A stretch of 64,000 nt of DNA. It comes from RFXV01 sp038150465 (GTDB lineage Bacteria > Bacteroidota > Bacteroidia > Flavobacteriales > Schleiferiaceae). The notes under the pieces are model-generated. The model searched no databases. It was not told the origin of the DNA and was given only the letters and a program-made list of their open reading frames with translations. A program made the translations under genes and the position numbers. Below are positions 9,813-18,946 of the stretch, piece after piece (within the stretch, counting starts at the first letter, position 1; every line of letters begins with the position of its first letter). The stretch spans positions 50,176 through 114,175 of the forward strand of contig JAYOTP010000003.1 in NCBI GenBank assembly GCA_038150465.1. The letters are read 5' to 3'.

Positions 9813-10787
9813 ATGGCGCAGATCGATGCGATACGGGGCCCGGTAGAGGCCGACATGAAGCAGTTTGATGAGGTCTTCAAGAAAGCCCTTTCCAGCCAGG
9901 TGCCCATGCTCGATCACATCACGCATTACCTCACCCGCAGGAAGGGCAAGCAGCTAAGGCCCATGCTCGTCTTCCTGTGCAACCGCTTGCATGGAGAAGT
10001 AACGGAGGGCACCCACCGTGGAGCCGCTTTCATTGAGATGATCCACACAGCCACACTCGTGCACGACGATGTAGTGGACGATGCCAATATGCGCCGGGGT
10101 TTTTTCAGTCTCAATGCCTTATGGAAGAATAAGATCGCCGTGCTGATCGGCGATTACCTCCTGGCAAAAGGTCAGTTGCTGGTCACCGGGAACAAGGAAT
10201 ACGAGACCCTTTCGCTGGTATCCGATGCCGTCCGAATGATGAGTGAGGGCGAGCTATTGCAGATCGAAAAAGCGCGTCGGCTGGATATCGACGAATCGGT
10301 CTATTACGACATCATCGAGCGAAAGACCGCCTCCCTGATCGCTACCTGTTGTGCCGTGGGCGCAAACTGCGGGGGCGGAAGCGAAGAAGAGGTGGATCGG
10401 ATGCGGCAGTTCGGAACGCGTCTTGGTATTGCCTTTCAGATCAAGGACGATCTATTCGATTATCAGGTCGTGAACCGATCGGGAAAACCCAGCGGCATTG
10501 ACATCAAGGAACAAAAGATGACCCTGCCTCTGATCCATGCCCTGGCCCAGTCAAAAGCATCACAGCGCAGGAAGATCATACGCACCATCAAGAAAGATCA
10601 TCGGGACCCGAAAAAAGTGGCCGAGGTGGTGGACTTCGTCAACTCGAGTGGTGGCATCGCTTACGCCGAAGAGGCCATGAAGCGCTATCGTGACGAAGCC
10701 ATTGAACTCCTCATGCACTTTGAAGAGTCTCCTGTCCGAAATGCACTCGAGGCCCTGGTCCATTACGTGATCGAGCGCAAGAAGTAA
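9813..10787 (+). CDS. Polyprenyl diphosphate synthase
   Basis: Trans-prenyltransferase that condenses isopentenyl diphosphate units onto an allylic primer, giving the side chain of menaquinone or a related long-chain prenyl diphosphate. At 324 residues it has the family length. The first aspartate-rich motif is DDVVDD at 85-90 followed by RR at 94-95, and the second is DDLFD at 212-216. GKQLRP (45-50) binds the diphosphate. Pyrophosphate is released at each step. The chain length cannot be read reliably; octaprenyl or nonaprenyl synthase is the usual assignment in this phylum. The gene stands alone with its own candidate promoter, 75 bases before dnaG. Confidence 0.95.
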   Translation: MAQIDAIRGPVEADMKQFDEVFKKALSSQVPMLDHITHYLTRRKGKQLRPMLVFLCNRLHGEVTEGTHRGAAFIEMIHTATLVHDDVVDDANMRRGFFSLNALWKNKIAVLIGDYLLAKGQLLVTGNKEYETLSLVSDAVRMMSEGELLQIEKARRLDIDESVYYDIIERKTASLIATCCAVGANCGGGSEEEVDRMRQFGTRLGIAFQIKDDLFDYQVVNRSGKPSGIDIKEQKMTLPLIHALAQSKASQRRKIIRTIKKDHRDPKKVAEVVDFVNSSGGIAYAEEAMKRYRDEAIELLMHFEESPVRNALEALVHYVIERKK

Positions 10788-10850
10788 GGCGCGATGCCCG
10801 CACATCGGCGCAAGTTTTCCACAGGTCTGCGATCGGTGGATGGAAGCGAA

Positions 10851-10858
10851 TACCTTTG
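10851..10858 (+). promoter_or_regulatory. -7-like element abutting the dnaG start
   Basis: TACCTTTG matches TAnnTTTG perfectly but ends only 4 bases before the dnaG ATG. If it is used, the transcript would start at or next to the start codon. It could also be a chance match. Confidence 0.35.
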
Positions 10859-10862
10859 AGTC

Positions 10863-12848
10863 ATGTCCCGTATTTCAGAATCGACTGTGGCCAAGATCTT
10901 CGATGCAGCGCGCATAGAGGATGTCGTCGGTGATTTTGTTCAGCTCAAGAGATCGGGCTCCAATCTGAAGGGCTTGAGTCCCTTCACCAATGAGAAGACG
11001 CCTTCCTTTTTCGTCTCACCGGCCAAGCAGATCTTCAAGTGTTTCAGTTCCGGAAAAGGAGGCAGCGCCGTGAGTTTCCTCATGGAACTCGAGGCCATGA
11101 CCTATCCGGAGGCACTCAGGTGGCTGGCCAAGCGATACCAGATCGAGATCGAGGAACAGGAGCTGGACCCCGGACAGCAGGAAGCCGCTCATCTCAGGGA
11201 ACGGCTGTACCTGATCCAGGACCTTGCGGCCAAGTACTACACGGACCAGCTTTGGCACACGGAGAAGGGTCGGGCGGTAGGACTTTCCTATTTCACAGAA
11301 CGCGGCTTCGATTCGGAGACCATTCGCCTTTTCCAACTTGGTTTTTCTCCCGAGGAACGGGCCCCATTCACCGAGCATGCACTGGAAAAAGGGCATTCCT
11401 TGTCACTGGTTGAGAAAGCCGGACTGGTCCGGGTCAATGAAAGGGGAAATACCGATCTCTTCCGCGGCCGGGTGATCTTTCCCATCCATGGCCTGACCGG
11501 GCGCATCCTGGGCTTTGGTGGCCGGATCCTGCGCAAGGATGTGAAAGCACCGAAATATGTGAACTCCCCTGAAACGGAGATCTACCACAAGAGCCGCGTG
11601 CTCTATGGTCTGTATCAGTCCAAGAAAGCCATCATTCAGGCGCAGAAGTGTCTGATGGTCGAGGGCTATACCGATGTTCTTTCCATGCATCAGGCGGGCA
11701 TTCAGAATGTGGTGGCCACTTCCGGGACGGCCCTCACGCCGGAACAGATCAGTTTGGTACAACGCCTGACGGAAAACATCACATTCCTCTTTGACGGCGA
11801 TCCGGCAGGGATCCGTGCCTCACTTCGCGGCATCGATATGGTGCTCAAGCAGGGCATGAACGTTCGGGTGGCACTTCTGCCCGATGGAGACGATCCAGAC
11901 AGTTTTGCCAAGAAAAAGGGGAGGGAAGGGCTGAACGAGTTCCTCAAGAACCACGAGCAGGACTTTATCCGCTTCCGATGCGATCTGCTCAAGGAGGAAG
12001 CCCAGGACGATCCCATAGTCAAGAGTCGGCTGGTGCAGGATCTTGTCGGAAGCATTGCTTTGATCCCGCAGGCGATCACACGCGATATGTACATCCGCTT
12101 GGCTGCAAGGGAAACCGATACGCGGGAGGAATTGCTGCAACAGGAGCTGGCATCGGCCCTGCAACGCCATTCCCGGGAGGAAGAGCGCGCAAGAAAGCGG
12201 GAATCGGCTCGTCAGCAGCGAGAGGGAAAGACCCAAACAGAGCCGCTTGAAGCGACCGAGACCTCTGCTCAGGACACCGCCGAAGACGGACAGTATTTCA
12301 TCGAGCGTGAGATCTTACGCCTCATGCTCAACCATGGGCACAAGTTGATCGAGGTGGAAGTGGAACCTGAAGAGGGAGAAGCCGCAGCTGAAGATGCGCC
12401 AAAGATGACCGAAAAGCTCAGTTTGGTGCAGCACATGCTCGAGGAGTTGTACAACGAAGACCATCCGCTCACTTTTCACCATCCCGTCTACGCGCGGGTG
12501 CTCACAGGCATCCGGGAAGCGTGGGAGGCCGGCAAGGAGATCAAGACCATCGAGGATCTTCTGCACCGTGAAGAGGGCGTGGAAGAAGTAGTGGCCGATC
12601 TGCTCTTTGAACGACACAAAATGAGCAATTGGCAGCGCAAGGAAGTTTACGTGACCAACTTCGACAGCATGCTCGGTCAGGCGGCCGAAGATTGTTTGCT
12701 TCGCCTGTGGAAGCGCGATCTCCACGATCAGGAAGAGCTCAATGCAGCTGAGTTGTCCGGTGAGGATTCACTTCAGGCCCTCAAGCGACAGAAGTACCTG
12801 AATCAGCAGCGCAAGGAGATCGCCAAGAAGCTCTATCAGGTTGTTTGA
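10863..12848 (+). CDS. dnaG: DNA primase DnaG
   Basis: Synthesises RNA primers for lagging-strand replication. The 661-residue protein has the CHC2-type N-terminal domain (about 1-100), a catalytic core with TOPRIM motifs (Glu267 in VEGYTD; Asp311-Gly-Asp313 in FDGDPAG), and a C-terminal helicase-binding region. In the zinc-finger region only Cys60 remains; the other three ligand positions read Ser39, Thr42 and Ser63, so no zinc is expected. I recall other Bacteroidota primases lacking these ligands too, but cannot verify it here. An acidic, low-complexity Glu/Ala linker (about 460-530) separates core and tail. The start fits homology and agrees with the -7-like element just upstream. Confidence 0.97.
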   Translation: MSRISESTVAKIFDAARIEDVVGDFVQLKRSGSNLKGLSPFTNEKTPSFFVSPAKQIFKCFSSGKGGSAVSFLMELEAMTYPEALRWLAKRYQIEIEEQELDPGQQEAAHLRERLYLIQDLAAKYYTDQLWHTEKGRAVGLSYFTERGFDSETIRLFQLGFSPEERAPFTEHALEKGHSLSLVEKAGLVRVNERGNTDLFRGRVIFPIHGLTGRILGFGGRILRKDVKAPKYVNSPETEIYHKSRVLYGLYQSKKAIIQAQKCLMVEGYTDVLSMHQAGIQNVVATSGTALTPEQISLVQRLTENITFLFDGDPAGIRASLRGIDMVLKQGMNVRVALLPDGDDPDSFAKKKGREGLNEFLKNHEQDFIRFRCDLLKEEAQDDPIVKSRLVQDLVGSIALIPQAITRDMYIRLAARETDTREELLQQELASALQRHSREEERARKRESARQQREGKTQTEPLEATETSAQDTAEDGQYFIEREILRLMLNHGHKLIEVEVEPEEGEAAAEDAPKMTEKLSLVQHMLEELYNEDHPLTFHHPVYARVLTGIREAWEAGKEIKTIEDLLHREEGVEEVVADLLFERHKMSNWQRKEVYVTNFDSMLGQAAEDCLLRLWKRDLHDQEELNAAELSGEDSLQALKRQKYLNQQRKEIAKKLYQVV

Positions 12849-12851
12849 AGT

Positions 12852-15146
12852 TCAAAAGCTGAAGGTGTAACGCAGGGCGGGGATCAGGCCATTGCCGAAG
12901 GTCCTGTCTGTTCCAAGACCTCCCGTCCAGCTGTCGTAGTACACCCGCCGGGTCAACTCGTTTATTCTGTTCGTGAGATTTTGAATGTCCAGGCTGATGC
13001 GGCTGCTGGTTCGTTCCTTGTTCCACTGAAAGCTGACGCCAAAGTCGATCCGCCAGTAATCCGGAACTTGCTTTGTGAAAGGCGGGATATAGATCTCGCG
13101 TTGAGCAGCCAGCGTAGCTGGAATGTTGATCGTTGAGTAACGCTGTCCCCCCACGCGATTGAAGCGGAGGTTGATGCCCAGCACATTGTTCTTCTCACGA
13201 TCTACGGTGAATTCTTTTCCCATCAGGAAGTTGAATACATAATTCTGGTTGAAGCGGCTGTTGTACCACTCGGAATTCACGACTTTGTATTCGGATTGAA
13301 AAAGGGAGAGGGTGGTGAGCCAGTAAAAACCCTTGGTCAGGTTCTGATTCAAAGTGAACTCAAGCCCATAATTCCTGCCGGAGCCGTCGTTGGAAAGAGA
13401 GATGTCTTCTTCTTCGAGTGTTTCGAGAACGGATAGGGTGTTCCCGACAGAAAAGGCAGAGCCCGTATCCACAAGAAGATCGGAAAGGTGCTGATAGTAC
13501 ACCTCCGTCTTCAGCGCTATGGAACTGGAAAGGTTCCATTGGTGGCCCAGCACGATCTGTCCTGATCGGGTCAGTTTCAAATTGCTGTAGGGCCGTCCGG
13601 TCCGATCGTCGGTCAGGGCGTAGATGGAAAGCCGCATAGCCCGGCTGTGGAGCCCCGCCCCCAGGCTGATCTGATGTTTTTCGTTCAGATCGTAGGTGAA
13701 GGCCAGACGCGGTTCCACCATTCGGGCATTGGTGAATCCGTATAGGTGGTAGTGCAGCCCAAAGACGCTGGTCAGTCGCCGGGTCATTCGGTACTTTCCC
13801 TGGGTGTAGAGTTGGAGGACCTGGCCAGCATTCTCCATGTCGATACTGCTGTCCGCATTCACCACATTTTCGCCCAGCAGACTGGCAATGAAGCCGCTCT
13901 TGAGGGTAAAGGAACTGCTGAATTTGGTATTCAGGACCGAAGAAAGCCTGAGGGCATCGGAGCGGTCTCTGGATCGTTCGCGGTGCAGCTTGAGAATTTC
14001 GTCCCAGGCCCGATCGATATCCGTTCGTTGCCGTGTAAAGGCGAGTGTGCTCTGCACGTATGATCTTTCTCCTATGATGAGACCGTGCTTGATACCAGCC
14101 ACAAGGTTGGACGAATTGATGTAGGTCTTGTATTCATTCCGGAACCAGTTGTAGCCATAGAGGCCAAAAAGACTGAAAGTGCCCATCTTCTTTGTGGGAA
14201 TGTGCACTTTGAAGTTGAGGTCTTGATAGCTCGTGGTTCCACCTGCCAGACCGAGCCCCATCGATTCCAAAACGGCCAATGTGGAGTAGCGGTAGTTGAT
14301 CAGGTAGGAGGCCCCTCCTTTTTTGAGAAGTGGTCCCTCTGTCATCAGGCCAAGCCCCAAAAACCCCAGGTCCAGTGTGGTTTCCCTTTTGTAGGCATTT
14401 CCAGTTCTCGTTCTCAGGTCAAATACTCCGCCGGTAGCATTTCCATACTCTGCCGGGTAGGCTGAAGTGAAGAAGTCGGATGAGGCAAGCGCATTTGAAC
14501 TGAGCATAGAGACGGCGCCATCGTTGCCCGGATAAGTGGAAAAGTGATTGGGATCGGGAATCTCCACACCTTCCAGTCTCCAAAGGGTCGAGTTGGGTGA
14601 ATTGCCCCGAACGACAATGGCATTGGAAAGTCCGCCTCCGCCACTGCTCACACCCGCAAAGTTCAATACCTGTCGGGCGGGATCCCCATACGACGCGGCG
14701 TAGCGATTGCTCTCCTCCATATTCAGTGAGCGCGCGCTGACGCTCGCCATGGAATTCACAGTACGCGCTCCCGCTCCAGCGGTGATGGTCACTTCATCGA
14801 GTTCATTCGTCGATTCCTGAAGTTCCACCTTCAGCACCACCTCTTTGCCCGAGAGAACCGGTATGTTCATGAGGATCTTTTGCTCATATCCCATTATGGA
14901 AAAGGTCAGGGATCGCTTGCCCAAGGGAACTCCACTGAGAACAAAAAGTCCGTCGGCATCGGCAATTCCGCCTATGGGCGGCGAAGTGTTCAGAACGCTG
15001 ACAGCTGCGAAAGGAATGGGCCGCTGGGAGTCTGCATCTCTGATCTGCCCTCTCACGATCTGCTGTGCCCACAGAGAGATGCTGAGGAAAAAGAGTCCAA
15101 GTGTATACAGTAGATGATGGCTACGGACCCTATCCTTCTCGGTCAT
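12852..15146 (-). CDS. TonB-dependent receptor with N-terminal carboxypeptidase-like domain
   Basis: Outer-membrane active transporter of unknown substrate. The 764-residue protein has a signal peptide ending at about residue 28 (SLWAQ), a CarboxypepD_reg-like beta-sandwich at about 30-115, then the plug (GVSSGGGGLSNAIVVRGNSPNSTLWRLEGVEIPDPNHF) and a barrel ending in aromatic Phe (RYTFSF). It is shorter than SusC-type receptors and no SusD partner is adjacent, so polysaccharide uptake is not supported. It converges on dnaG with 3 bases between stops and has an 81-base gap from ubiA upstream, in which I see no strong promoter. Confidence 0.92.
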   Translation of the reverse strand: MTEKDRVRSHHLLYTLGLFFLSISLWAQQIVRGQIRDADSQRPIPFAAVSVLNTSPPIGGIADADGLFVLSGVPLGKRSLTFSIMGYEQKILMNIPVLSGKEVVLKVELQESTNELDEVTITAGAGARTVNSMASVSARSLNMEESNRYAASYGDPARQVLNFAGVSSGGGGLSNAIVVRGNSPNSTLWRLEGVEIPDPNHFSTYPGNDGAVSMLSSNALASSDFFTSAYPAEYGNATGGVFDLRTRTGNAYKRETTLDLGFLGLGLMTEGPLLKKGGASYLINYRYSTLAVLESMGLGLAGGTTSYQDLNFKVHIPTKKMGTFSLFGLYGYNWFRNEYKTYINSSNLVAGIKHGLIIGERSYVQSTLAFTRQRTDIDRAWDEILKLHRERSRDRSDALRLSSVLNTKFSSSFTLKSGFIASLLGENVVNADSSIDMENAGQVLQLYTQGKYRMTRRLTSVFGLHYHLYGFTNARMVEPRLAFTYDLNEKHQISLGAGLHSRAMRLSIYALTDDRTGRPYSNLKLTRSGQIVLGHQWNLSSSIALKTEVYYQHLSDLLVDTGSAFSVGNTLSVLETLEEEDISLSNDGSGRNYGLEFTLNQNLTKGFYWLTTLSLFQSEYKVVNSEWYNSRFNQNYVFNFLMGKEFTVDREKNNVLGINLRFNRVGGQRYSTINIPATLAAQREIYIPPFTKQVPDYWRIDFGVSFQWNKERTSSRISLDIQNLTNRINELTRRVYYDSWTGGLGTDRTFGNGLIPALRYTFSF

Positions 15147-15227
15147 TTGTGTGAATATATGCAGAAAGCAGCATGAGCTGAGTTAAATACCCCAGAATAT
15201 ATAAGCTCAACGCCATCAGAGTTTTGG

Positions 15228-16109
15228 CTAAAGGAAGGGAAGCATGGCTATGCCCGCTATCAGGATGGCTTTGTACAGATTGTGCAGCCAGTTGGCTTTT
15301 TGTGGTTTTCCCAGCCACCGTGAGAGGATGACCGCCGTCATGCTTTGAAGCAGCATACAGCACAGTAGAAAGGATCCCAGCAATGGCGACATGGGTTGGG
15401 AGTGATAATAGATGGCGAAGACAAATGCCCATCCGGAGAGATTGATCGCCATCAGATGACGTTTCAGGCCCATGCGGCCCGTGAGAACTGGGACCGTTGG
15501 ATAATTGTAGATCACATCTCCCTTTAAAAAGACCACATCCTTCACCAGCGCCCGTCCCAGCTCAAGCGTGAACAAAAAGAAGGCATACGAGGCAAGTCCC
15601 CAGTGTGGGATCTTGTAGTAGATGAATACGGCGAAAAAGGGAACGAAGGTCAGCAGCGCCTTGATCACATTCGCCACCACGGGCAGTTTCTTCACCTTGT
15701 GCGAATACAGCCATAGCGACAGGGCATAGGCGGTGAAAAAGAGAACTGCACGAAAAGAAATGCCGGCCGAAATGACCAGCGCCAGCAAGTTGAACAGCAG
15801 GTACAGATTCAGTGCGGTGGGCTGACTCAACATAAGCTCAAAAGCCGTTTGCTTCGGGCGATTGACCAGGTCCTTCTCTTTGTCGTAAAAGTTGTTGATG
15901 ATAAAGCCCGATGCGACGACCAAACCGGTGGAAAGGACGAGAAAGTGCAGCAGGGGGTCGGCGATGGTATTCAGAAAATGAGCCGGATCATTCAATACGA
16001 AAATGGCGGTCAGATACTGAGCTGCGATCAGCAGAACGATGTTCCACCAGCGGACCACAGAAAACAGGGCCAGCGTTTTCAATAGAAGCAGCCGTGTGGC
16101 GCGCTTCAT
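15228..16109 (-). CDS. UbiA-family prenyltransferase
   Basis: Integral membrane enzyme that transfers a prenyl group from a prenyl diphosphate to an acceptor. The 293-residue protein has about eight or nine hydrophobic segments. The first aspartate-rich motif is NNFYDKEKD (72-80), and a second region KDVVFLKGD lies near residues 185-195. Close relatives in Bacteroidota are annotated as geranylgeranylglycerol-phosphate geranylgeranyltransferase, but the acceptor is not proven and menaquinone or another lipid is possible. It is the last gene of the queD-fabD-mvaD-kinase-ubiA operon, starting 4 bases after the kinase stop. That placement couples prenyl transfer with the making of the prenyl donor. 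Confidence 0.88.
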   Translation of the reverse strand: MKRATRLLLLKTLALFSVVRWWNIVLLIAAQYLTAIFVLNDPAHFLNTIADPLLHFLVLSTGLVVASGFIINNFYDKEKDLVNRPKQTAFELMLSQPTALNLYLLFNLLALVISAGISFRAVLFFTAYALSLWLYSHKVKKLPVVANVIKALLTFVPFFAVFIYYKIPHWGLASYAFFLFTLELGRALVKDVVFLKGDVIYNYPTVPVLTGRMGLKRHLMAINLSGWAFVFAIYYHSQPMSPLLGSFLLCCMLLQSMTAVILSRWLGKPQKANWLHNLYKAILIAGIAMLPFL

Positions 16110-16113
16110 ATGG

Positions 16114-17061
16114 TCAGAGTCGTTGGATCAGCTCCGGGCGGTGCGCACTCAATAGCTTTTGGGCGCGTTCATAGTCTTCGGTGAAGCCCAAAACGAATCC
16201 GCCTCCTCCTGAGCCGCACAATTTCAGGTAGTAGTCGCCACTATCGATCCCTTGTTTCCACAGATCGTGGAACTGCTTTGGGATCATGGGGTCGAAATTG
16301 TCCAAAAGAATGCCGCTGAGCTTTTTGAGGTTTTGAAAGAGGCTTTTCATTTCTCCCTTCAAAAAAGCCTGAATGCAGGCGTCATTGTAGCGGGTGAACT
16401 GATCCTTGAGCATGTTCCGAAATCCGTCTTGCTTCATCTTTTCCATGAAGATGTTCACCATGCTTTGCGTCGAACCCGGATATCCTGAGTTCAACAGGAA
16501 TATGGCGCCCTTGCCCATGGTGGATTCGGGAAGGGTGACGGTCCCGAGTTCATCGGAAGATTTGATCAGCACAGGAAGTCTCAGATAGCAGATCAGCGGG
16601 TCGAGACCGGAAGATCTGCCATGGAAGTAAGACTCCATTTGCCCGAGGATCTTCTTGAGTTGTTTGATCTCCTCAGCGCCAACGGCAGAAGACCGATCGA
16701 TCCGGTCGTTGGCATATCTGTCGTAGATGGCAGCGACCAATGCACCGGATGAACCCACACCAAACCCCTGAGGGATATTGGATTCGAAATACATGCCTGA
16801 TGTCAGGTCGGCTGTGAGTTGTGCCGTGTCGAGCGAACAGAGGAGTTCGCCCTTGTCTTCCAGCTTGCGGAGGTGTTCGGCGTAGGCCCTGATGTGTTCG
16901 TTGCTCTCGGCCTGTTGCTCAGTGGGATGTTCGGAAGGGGTGTCGAAGGCGCCTTCGTAGTAGTGGTAGGGGATACTCAGTCCCATGGAATCCTTGATGA
17001 TCCCGTACTCTCCAAAGAGCAGGATCTTGGCGTAGAAAAGGGCTTCTTCAGTAACCTTCAT
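16114..17061 (-). CDS. GHMP kinase, mevalonate or phosphomevalonate kinase
   Basis: ATP-dependent kinase of the mevalonate pathway. The protein (315 residues from the chosen start) has the GHMP motif 1 (APAKILLFGEYGII-like start, here YAKILLFGEYGII), the glycine-rich ATP loop PQGFGVGSSGALVAAI at about 97-112, and the C-terminal motif KLCGSGGGGFVLGF. The ATG at 17061 overlaps the mvaD stop in an ATGA arrangement, so I prefer it to the ATG five codons upstream. Only one kinase gene lies in this operon, although the classical pathway needs two; whether it acts on mevalonate or phosphomevalonate is not readable from sequence alone. Confidence 0.9.
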   Translation of the reverse strand: MKVTEEALFYAKILLFGEYGIIKDSMGLSIPYHYYEGAFDTPSEHPTEQQAESNEHIRAYAEHLRKLEDKGELLCSLDTAQLTADLTSGMYFESNIPQGFGVGSSGALVAAIYDRYANDRIDRSSAVGAEEIKQLKKILGQMESYFHGRSSGLDPLICYLRLPVLIKSSDELGTVTLPESTMGKGAIFLLNSGYPGSTQSMVNIFMEKMKQDGFRNMLKDQFTRYNDACIQAFLKGEMKSLFQNLKKLSGILLDNFDPMIPKQFHDLWKQGIDSGDYYLKLCGSGGGGFVLGFTEDYERAQKLLSAHRPELIQRL

Positions 17062-18077
17062 ATAGCTGAACTCCATTGGGGTCCGTTGCCCACACGGTCA
17101 CAAATATACCGACCGTTGCTGAGCTTACTCAATTCATTTTCAACCCAAGGCATCACTTTTTGTTCTGAAGCGGCCGGGAAGAGCAGGTGTAGGTTGGCAC
17201 CGGCATCCAATGTGAAGCAGATATGGGAATCTGTTTCTTTTCGGAATTGACGGACGCTTTCTATGGCCGCCACCGTCCCCGGGCGCATGAGCAAATAAGG
17301 ATCGGAAGCGCTCATCATCAGTGCATGCAGCGTAAGCGCCTCCAACTCCACCAATTCGATGAATCGCTGAAGATCTCCTGTGCTCAGGATGTCCATCATT
17401 TCCTCAACATGATCGAAGGCTTGCTGAATGCGCGACTTTCCAAATACATGTCCGTCCATCAGGGCGTGTCCAGCGGTGGAGGAAACAGACTTCACGCCTT
17501 CATCGATCAACAAAATGACGTCGTGATAATCTTCGAAAACCGGATGCAGGCGCTGGGACACATCCAGACCGCGGATGTCTGAGCTCCCTTCGATCTTCGG
17601 ATGGGCGCCCCAAACAGCAGCCTTGGGGAAGAGCGACCGACAAGCGCTGCCCGATCCCAGTCGAGACCATTCAGAGGCCCTGTTCAGATCGACATGCGCA
17701 CCATTTCTCAATTGTCGTATGCCCTCTTCAATGGCCAGGGAAAGGGCGCTGAATGCCGAGGCGGAACTGGCGATCCCGCTGCTGTGCGGAAAGCTGTTTT
17801 CAGATTCGATCTCAAGCTGCTGGCCGTGCAATTCAGGAGCACTGTCCATGATGCGTTCGAAGAAAGCATCGAGTTTGGGTGTAAAGCCCTTTTGTTCCTT
17901 TCCATGGAATCGAAAACTGTATCCAAATTCTGGGGCTTCCTTCCAGTGGATGCGTGTCCGGCTCGTGGAATGGGAAAGGGTGAAGGATACAGAAGGATTG
18001 AGCGGCAGCTGGAGCCCATGCTTTCCCCAATACTTGACCAGGGCAATATTCGACGGGCTTTCTGCCTCGGTTCTCAT
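17058..18077 (-). CDS. mvaD: Diphosphomevalonate decarboxylase
   Basis: Converts diphosphomevalonate to isopentenyl diphosphate with ATP. The 339-residue protein starts with the family signature ESPSNIALVKYWGKHGLQLPLNPSVS, has the ATP loop FPHSSGIASSASAFSALS at about 103-120, and carries the conserved stretch LGSGSACRS near residues 147-156. The final Asp-containing motif is TLDAGANLHLLFP. A related family, phosphomevalonate decarboxylase, differs at a few active-site residues and cannot be fully excluded. The gene overlaps fabD upstream and the GHMP kinase downstream by 4 bases each, indicating translational coupling. Confidence 0.94.
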   Translation of the reverse strand: MRTEAESPSNIALVKYWGKHGLQLPLNPSVSFTLSHSTSRTRIHWKEAPEFGYSFRFHGKEQKGFTPKLDAFFERIMDSAPELHGQQLEIESENSFPHSSGIASSASAFSALSLAIEEGIRQLRNGAHVDLNRASEWSRLGSGSACRSLFPKAAVWGAHPKIEGSSDIRGLDVSQRLHPVFEDYHDVILLIDEGVKSVSSTAGHALMDGHVFGKSRIQQAFDHVEEMMDILSTGDLQRFIELVELEALTLHALMMSASDPYLLMRPGTVAAIESVRQFRKETDSHICFTLDAGANLHLLFPAASEQKVMPWVENELSKLSNGRYICDRVGNGPQWSSAI

Positions 18078-18946
18078 TCCTCGATCTGGGCCTCTGGATG
18101 AATTTTCCTGATCAATCCCTGAAGGACTTTTCCAGGTCCGAGTTCAGTGAACGAGCTCGCTCCGTCCTCCACCATTTTCTGAACGGATTGCGTCCAGCGG
18201 ACTGGCGCAGTGAGTTGTTCGATCAGAAGCTTTTGAATGGTCTGCGGATCGGTGGATGCTTCGGCGGTCACGTTCTGGTAGACCGGGCAGACCGGTGCAT
18301 GGAATTCCGTTGCCTCGATCGCCGCCTTGAGCTCAGCTGCCGCTGGCTGCATAAGGGGCGAATGGAAGGCGCCGCCGACGGGCAGGATCAGGGCACGGCG
18401 TGCGCCCGCTTCTTTCAGTTTTGCAGCTGCGGCTTCAACGGCAGGAACGCTGCCAGAAATCACAAGCTGACCGGGGCAGTTGTAATTGGCAGCGACTACG
18501 ACTCCTTCTGTTTCTGCACAGATCTCTTCTACTTTTTCATCTGCCAGACCCAGAACCGCAGCCATAGTGGAGGGTTCTGCCTCACATGCTTTTTGCATGG
18601 CTTCAGCGCGCTTGGAGACCAGGCGAAGTCCGTCGCTGAAGTTCAAACTGCCTGCTGCAACCAGTGCGCTCAATTCACCCAATGAATGTCCAGCAGTCAT
18701 GTCTGGTGTGAAGGCGTCTGCCGCGGCAACGGCGGCCATGGAGTGCAGAAAGACGGCAGGTTGGGTGACCCGTGTGGCCTTCAATTCATCAGCCGTTCCC
18801 TCGAACATGATCTTGCTGAGGGCAAACCCCAGCACTTCATCGGCTTCTTCAAAACGCGCACGGGCCTCTTTGGAGGTCTCGAACAGTTCCTTGCCCATGC
18901 CACTGAATTGGGCACCCTGACCGGGAAATACATAAGCTCTTTTCAT
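18074..18946 (-). CDS. fabD: Malonyl-CoA:ACP transacylase
   Basis: Loads malonyl groups onto acyl carrier protein for fatty acid elongation. From the ATG at 18946 the protein is 290 residues, normal for FabD. It starts with YVFPGQGAQFSGMGKEL, has the nucleophile elbow GHSLG with Ser88, and the catalytic His195 in GGAFHSPLMQ. The open frame runs 17 codons further upstream, but the chosen ATG gives a 4-base ATGA overlap with queD and fits the family. Its place between queD and mvaD puts fatty acid and isoprenoid synthesis in one transcription unit. Confidence 0.96.
   Translation of the reverse strand: MKRAYVFPGQGAQFSGMGKELFETSKEARARFEEADEVLGFALSKIMFEGTADELKATRVTQPAVFLHSMAAVAAADAFTPDMTAGHSLGELSALVAAGSLNFSDGLRLVSKRAEAMQKACEAEPSTMAAVLGLADEKVEEICAETEGVVVAANYNCPGQLVISGSVPAVEAAAAKLKEAGARRALILPVGGAFHSPLMQPAAAELKAAIEATEFHAPVCPVYQNVTAEASTDPQTIQKLLIEQLTAPVRWTQSVQKMVEDGASSFTELGPGKVLQGLIRKIHPEAQIEE

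Noticed and set aside
12852..15146. TonB-dependent receptor as part of a polysaccharide utilisation locus
   Set aside because: No SusD homologue or glycoside hydrolase lies next to it and the protein is shorter than SusC-type receptors.
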